DNA of 7,971 bases from JBCBWG01 sp964579305 (GTDB taxonomy: Bacteria > Pseudomonadota > Alphaproteobacteria > Rhizobiales > Hyphomicrobiaceae), in contig CAZOGY010000146.1 in NCBI GenBank assembly GCA_964579305.1, positions 1 to 7,971 of the forward strand. The letters are read 5' to 3'. Of the stretch, positions 6,314-7,971 are shown one piece after another (the stretch's first letter is position 1; the number at the start of each line of letters is the position of its first letter). The notes under the pieces are model-generated. The model searched no databases, was not told the origin of the DNA, and worked only from the letters and a program-made list of their open reading frames with translations. A program made the position numbers and the translations under genes.

Positions 6314-6350
6314 GGGCCGGCCGGATTGTTTTCCGGTCGGTCCTTTTTTT
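6314..6350 (+). terminator. Strong intrinsic terminator
   Basis: GGGCCGGCCGGA (6314-6325) pairs with TCCGGTCGGTCC (6332-6343) in a 12-bp G+C-rich stem with two G-U pairs and a 6-base loop. Seven T residues follow at 6344-6350. The T-run shows that it acts on plus-strand transcription, so it ends RNA from the hydrolase or from a small RNA starting downstream of it. On the minus strand no T-run follows, so it would not stop SDR transcripts efficiently. Confidence 0.9.
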
Positions 6351-6400
6351 GCGATTATCCCAACGTTGCCGCACGGTCGGCCCGCGGCCACTTCGAGCAT

Positions 6401-6443
6401 CATCCGATCTGTAGATCGCAAAGCGATCCTGCAATGTCGGATG
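6401..6443. repeat. Nested stem-loop directly behind the SDR gene
   Basis: Outer arms CATCCGA (6401-6407) and TCGGATG (6437-6443) enclose a perfect inner hairpin GATCGC-AAA-GCGATC (6414-6428). On the minus strand the structure begins 5 bases after the SDR stop codon, a place for a 3' mRNA stem. No T-run follows in that direction. On the plus strand it is followed by TTTCTC. It could protect or help to end the SDR message; this role is inferred from position only. Confidence 0.4.
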
Positions 6444-6448
6444 TTTCT

Positions 6449-7198
6449 CTAACCTTCCATTACACCGGCAACCGTATATCCGCCGTCTGCTGACACGACG
6501 TGGCCGGTGGTGAAGGAGCAGTCGTCGGATGCGAGAAATGCGGCGACGGCTGCGATCTCATCTGGGGTGCCGTAGCGCTGCATTGGCATGCGGGCCATCA
6601 CGCTTGGGCCTGGGACGTCACCATGGGTGACACGCGTCTTCGTAGCACCGGGCGCGACGGCGTTAACCAGGATGCCGTGTTCGGCCAGCTCAATCGCCAT
6701 GGTTTGCGTGAGATTGATGATGCCGGCTTTCGAGGCGCCGTAGGCAGCGCGCCCGCGGCCGCCGAAAATGCCGGAATTGGACGCGACATTGACGATGCGG
6801 CCGCCTTGCCCTTGGGCCACCATCTGTCGGGCGGCGACCTGGCCGCATAGAAACGCGCCGGTCAGGTTGGTTGTCAGGACCCGCGACCAAAGCTCGTCGG
6901 TGAAGTCCAGAAACGGCGCTCGATCAACGATGCCGGCGTTGGCGACCATCACATCCAGGGTGCCGAAAGCCTCGGTGGCCTGGTCGACCGCCGATTGCAC
7001 TTGAGCCCGGTCGCCAACATCGCAGGCAACCGCCAAAGCGCGTTCGCCAAGTGCGTCGGCCAGAGCGCGCGCCGCATCGGTTTCGCGATCGGCAATGACC
7101 GTGTTGGCGCCTTCTGTGTGAAGTCTGCGCGCGATCGCTGCGCCGATGCCGTTGGCTGCGCCAGTGACAATCGCTGTCTTGTTTGAAAACCGCTGCAT
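6449..7198 (-). CDS. SDR-family NAD(P)-dependent oxidoreductase
   Basis: This 249-residue classical short-chain dehydrogenase has a one-domain Rossmann fold. The cofactor glycine motif TGAANGIG is at 12-19, and D37 at the end of the second strand favours NAD(H) over NADP(H). Further along are the CDVGD adenine-site segment (59-63) and NAG (87-89). The catalytic tetrad is N111, S140, Y153 and K157, and it is complete. PGATKTRV (183-190) and the C-terminal SADGGYTV (236-243) fit FabG-like or secondary-alcohol dehydrogenases. The substrate cannot be told from sequence. The ATG follows a GGGAG ribosome site by 7 bases and the length is standard. The gene converges on the hydrolase and stands alone, with a long non-coding region upstream holding palindromes, one of which covers a TTGACA -35-like hexamer on its strand. 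No neighbour suggests a pathway. Confidence 0.96.
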   Translation of the reverse strand: MQRFSNKTAIVTGAANGIGAAIARRLHTEGANTVIADRETDAARALADALGERALAVACDVGDRAQVQSAVDQATEAFGTLDVMVANAGIVDRAPFLDFTDELWSRVLTTNLTGAFLCGQVAARQMVAQGQGGRIVNVASNSGIFGGRGRAAYGASKAGIINLTQTMAIELAEHGILVNAVAPGATKTRVTHGDVPGPSVMARMPMQRYGTPDEIAAVAAFLASDDCSFTTGHVVSADGGYTVAGVMEG

Positions 7199-7371
7199 CC
7201 CAATGCTCCCGAATGGATAATCCGGTGCAGTAAAGACGACAATGTCGGCGTTGGAAAAGGTCCCGAGCTTGGGCCGCTCGTACGCCCGGCTTTATTTGGG
7301 GCGGCGGGGCGCGGTCCAGTCTGCGGGGGACCTGCGTTGAATTGGGCAATTGTACGGCTTTGGATGGTGCG

Positions 7372-7384
7372 ATGATTGTCAATC
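7372..7384. promoter_or_regulatory. Palindrome upstream of the SDR gene covering a -35-like hexamer
   Basis: TGATTG-T-CAATCA is a perfect 13-bp odd palindrome. Read on the minus strand it contains TTGACA, the sigma-70 -35 consensus, pointing toward the SDR gene. A second palindrome, AATTG-GG-CAATT, lies at 7339-7350 and overlaps a TACAAT-like -10. The spacing between these hexamers is 22 bases, too long for a standard promoter, so the promoter itself is not established. Confidence 0.3.
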
Positions 7385-7471
7385 ACCATTCGAGATGAAG
7401 TGTCTGGCCTTCCGTTATTCAAAGACGGGCGCGTTCAAGTGCGGTGATGTTGGAATGCCACAATCAAGTCT

Positions 7472-7496
7472 TTAAGGTGCCAAGTGTTGACCTTAA
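7472..7496. promoter_or_regulatory. TTAAGGT-N11-ACCTTAA dyad, candidate operator
   Basis: Two perfect 7-base inverted arms at 7472-7478 and 7490-7496 are separated by 11 bases. The T-N11-A geometry recalls LysR-type binding sites, but no LysR gene is in the window. The dyad lies 274 bases upstream of the SDR start and could equally serve a gene beyond the right edge. Confidence 0.35.
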
Positions 7497-7562
7497 CTCT
7501 CTCTTTAGGTCTTCCTTACATCTTGATGCATCTTTGCTGAACACACCGGGTTCGTATCCCGA

Positions 7563-7745
7563 GCCCACCGGCACAGACGCAGCAGAACACTGTTGGGAAT
7601 TTGGGTGCTTCGCGCCCGCACCGTTTGCGGCTTCCAGCGATCTGGTGGGCCGCTCAGCCGACCGGGTGGGCACCGCCGCCCTCTTCAGCCCACCCGGGTG
7701 CACCGCGCTTCTGATCATCGACCCCGCATTGGAAGCGCGGTGCAC
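7563..7745 (+). ncRNA. Candidate structured RNA with abutting hairpins (unassigned)
   Basis: A set of compatible stems can form in this stretch. GCCCACC (7563-7569) can pair with GGTGGGC (7644-7650) around a small hairpin CCGCA/TGCGG (7616-7630). CCGGGTGGGC (7662-7671) pairs with GCCCACCCGG (7688-7697). Immediately next to it, GTGCACCGCGCTTC (7698-7711) pairs perfectly with its complement at 7732-7745. On the plus strand only, this last stem gains four more pairs inward, including two G-U pairs, for 18 pairs and a 12-base loop, and TTTAAT follows. That asymmetry favours a plus-strand RNA. It matches no RNA family I recognise (not tRNA, SRP RNA, tmRNA or RNase P). It could also be a regulatory DNA element. 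Confidence 0.25.
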
Positions 7746-7971
7746 TTTAATCGTGTAGCCCCCGCCCAAGTTCAATGATTGACTGCGGTCTTCCCACTGT
7801 TTCCACGCACGGCCTCGCGTTGTTGCCCGATCGTGCCTGTCGGTTCGCCAGTGTGCGCGCGAAATCATTTGGCCATTGGCAACCGGCGACCCGGGTGAGC
7901 GATGTTCAAGGTGGGGATCCGGGCGTGGCGCGGCCGTCTCATCAGGCGTGGGCCTTAAAGCGTGTCGCATG

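Larger units (their letters stand above)
7199..7971. other. Long region without a credible gene, rich in inverted repeats
   Basis: No frame in these 773 bases looks like a protein gene. The longest, on the minus strand from 7970 to 7464, uses rare codons such as TTA, CGA and AGG, has no domain I recognise and reads as low-order residues. The left part should hold the SDR promoter. The stretch at about 7440-7545 is A/T- and pyrimidine-rich compared with its surroundings. Several inverted repeats lie between 7339 and 7782 and are listed separately where strong. The part after about 7790 shows nothing I can name. Confidence 0.5.

Noticed and set aside
6252..6493. Plus-strand frames of 66 and 79 codons
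   Set aside because: Both run through the terminator hairpin and its T-run and lack ribosome sites.
7547..7561. tRNA T-arm-like sequence CGGG-TTCGTAT-CCCG
   Set aside because: The normally invariant A58 is T, and no matching D-arm, anticodon arm or acceptor stem can be built around it.
7444..7758. A 104-codon plus-strand frame across the structured block
   Set aside because: No clear ribosome site, unnatural residue makeup and overlap with the opposite open frame suggest chance.
7464..7970. A 168-codon minus-strand frame reaching the right edge
   Set aside because: It uses TTA, CGA and AGG freely, shows no domain, contains the perfect inverted repeats within it and has no ribosome site before its stop-side neighbours. 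It might be the tail of a longer frame beyond the window, but nothing supports coding.

Overview
The window looks like a chromosomal segment of an alphaproteobacterium with fairly high G+C. The assignment rests on protein style and gene neighbourhood, not on a marker gene: an aspartate carbamoyltransferase and a degenerate dihydroorotase lie in tandem, close to ruvX and a UPF0173-type metal-dependent hydrolase. From memory, that grouping is a recurrent alphaproteobacterial cluster, often with plsY, gatC and gatA nearby. None of those three is seen here. There is no rRNA, tRNA, CRISPR array or insertion sequence that I can support.

Left part (11-5153): five genes run on the minus strand. Read in the direction of transcription they are ruvX (Holliday-junction resolvase family), a PcfJ-domain protein of unknown function, a MarR-family regulator, pyrB, and a dihydroorotase-like gene. 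pyrB and the dihydroorotase-like gene are separated by 10 bases and are clearly co-translated. The dihydroorotase-like protein has lost most of its metal ligands. It is probably a non-catalytic partner of the PyrB carbamoyltransferase, so the organism should carry an active dihydroorotase elsewhere. The marR, PcfJ and pyrB genes each have 150-200 bases of upstream DNA containing inverted repeats, which suggests separate promoters rather than one long operon.

Middle part (5154-6350): ruvX and the UPF0173 hydrolase are divergent across a 188-base spacer. The hydrolase is followed by about 280 bases without a convincing gene, ending in a strong intrinsic terminator at 6314-6350. That stretch is either a long 3' UTR or the site of a small RNA.

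Right part (6351-7971): an SDR oxidoreductase on the minus strand converges on the hydrolase. Beyond it lies a 773-base region with no credible protein gene but several clear inverted repeats. These include two directly abutting stems at 7662-7745, one of them 14 base pairs and perfect, and a TTAAGGT-N11-ACCTTAA dyad. This is the least explained part of the window and could hold a structured RNA or a regulatory region for a gene beyond the right edge.

The most interesting items are the degenerate dihydroorotase paired with PyrB, the chromosomal PcfJ-domain gene beside ruvX, and the structured non-coding block at the right end.
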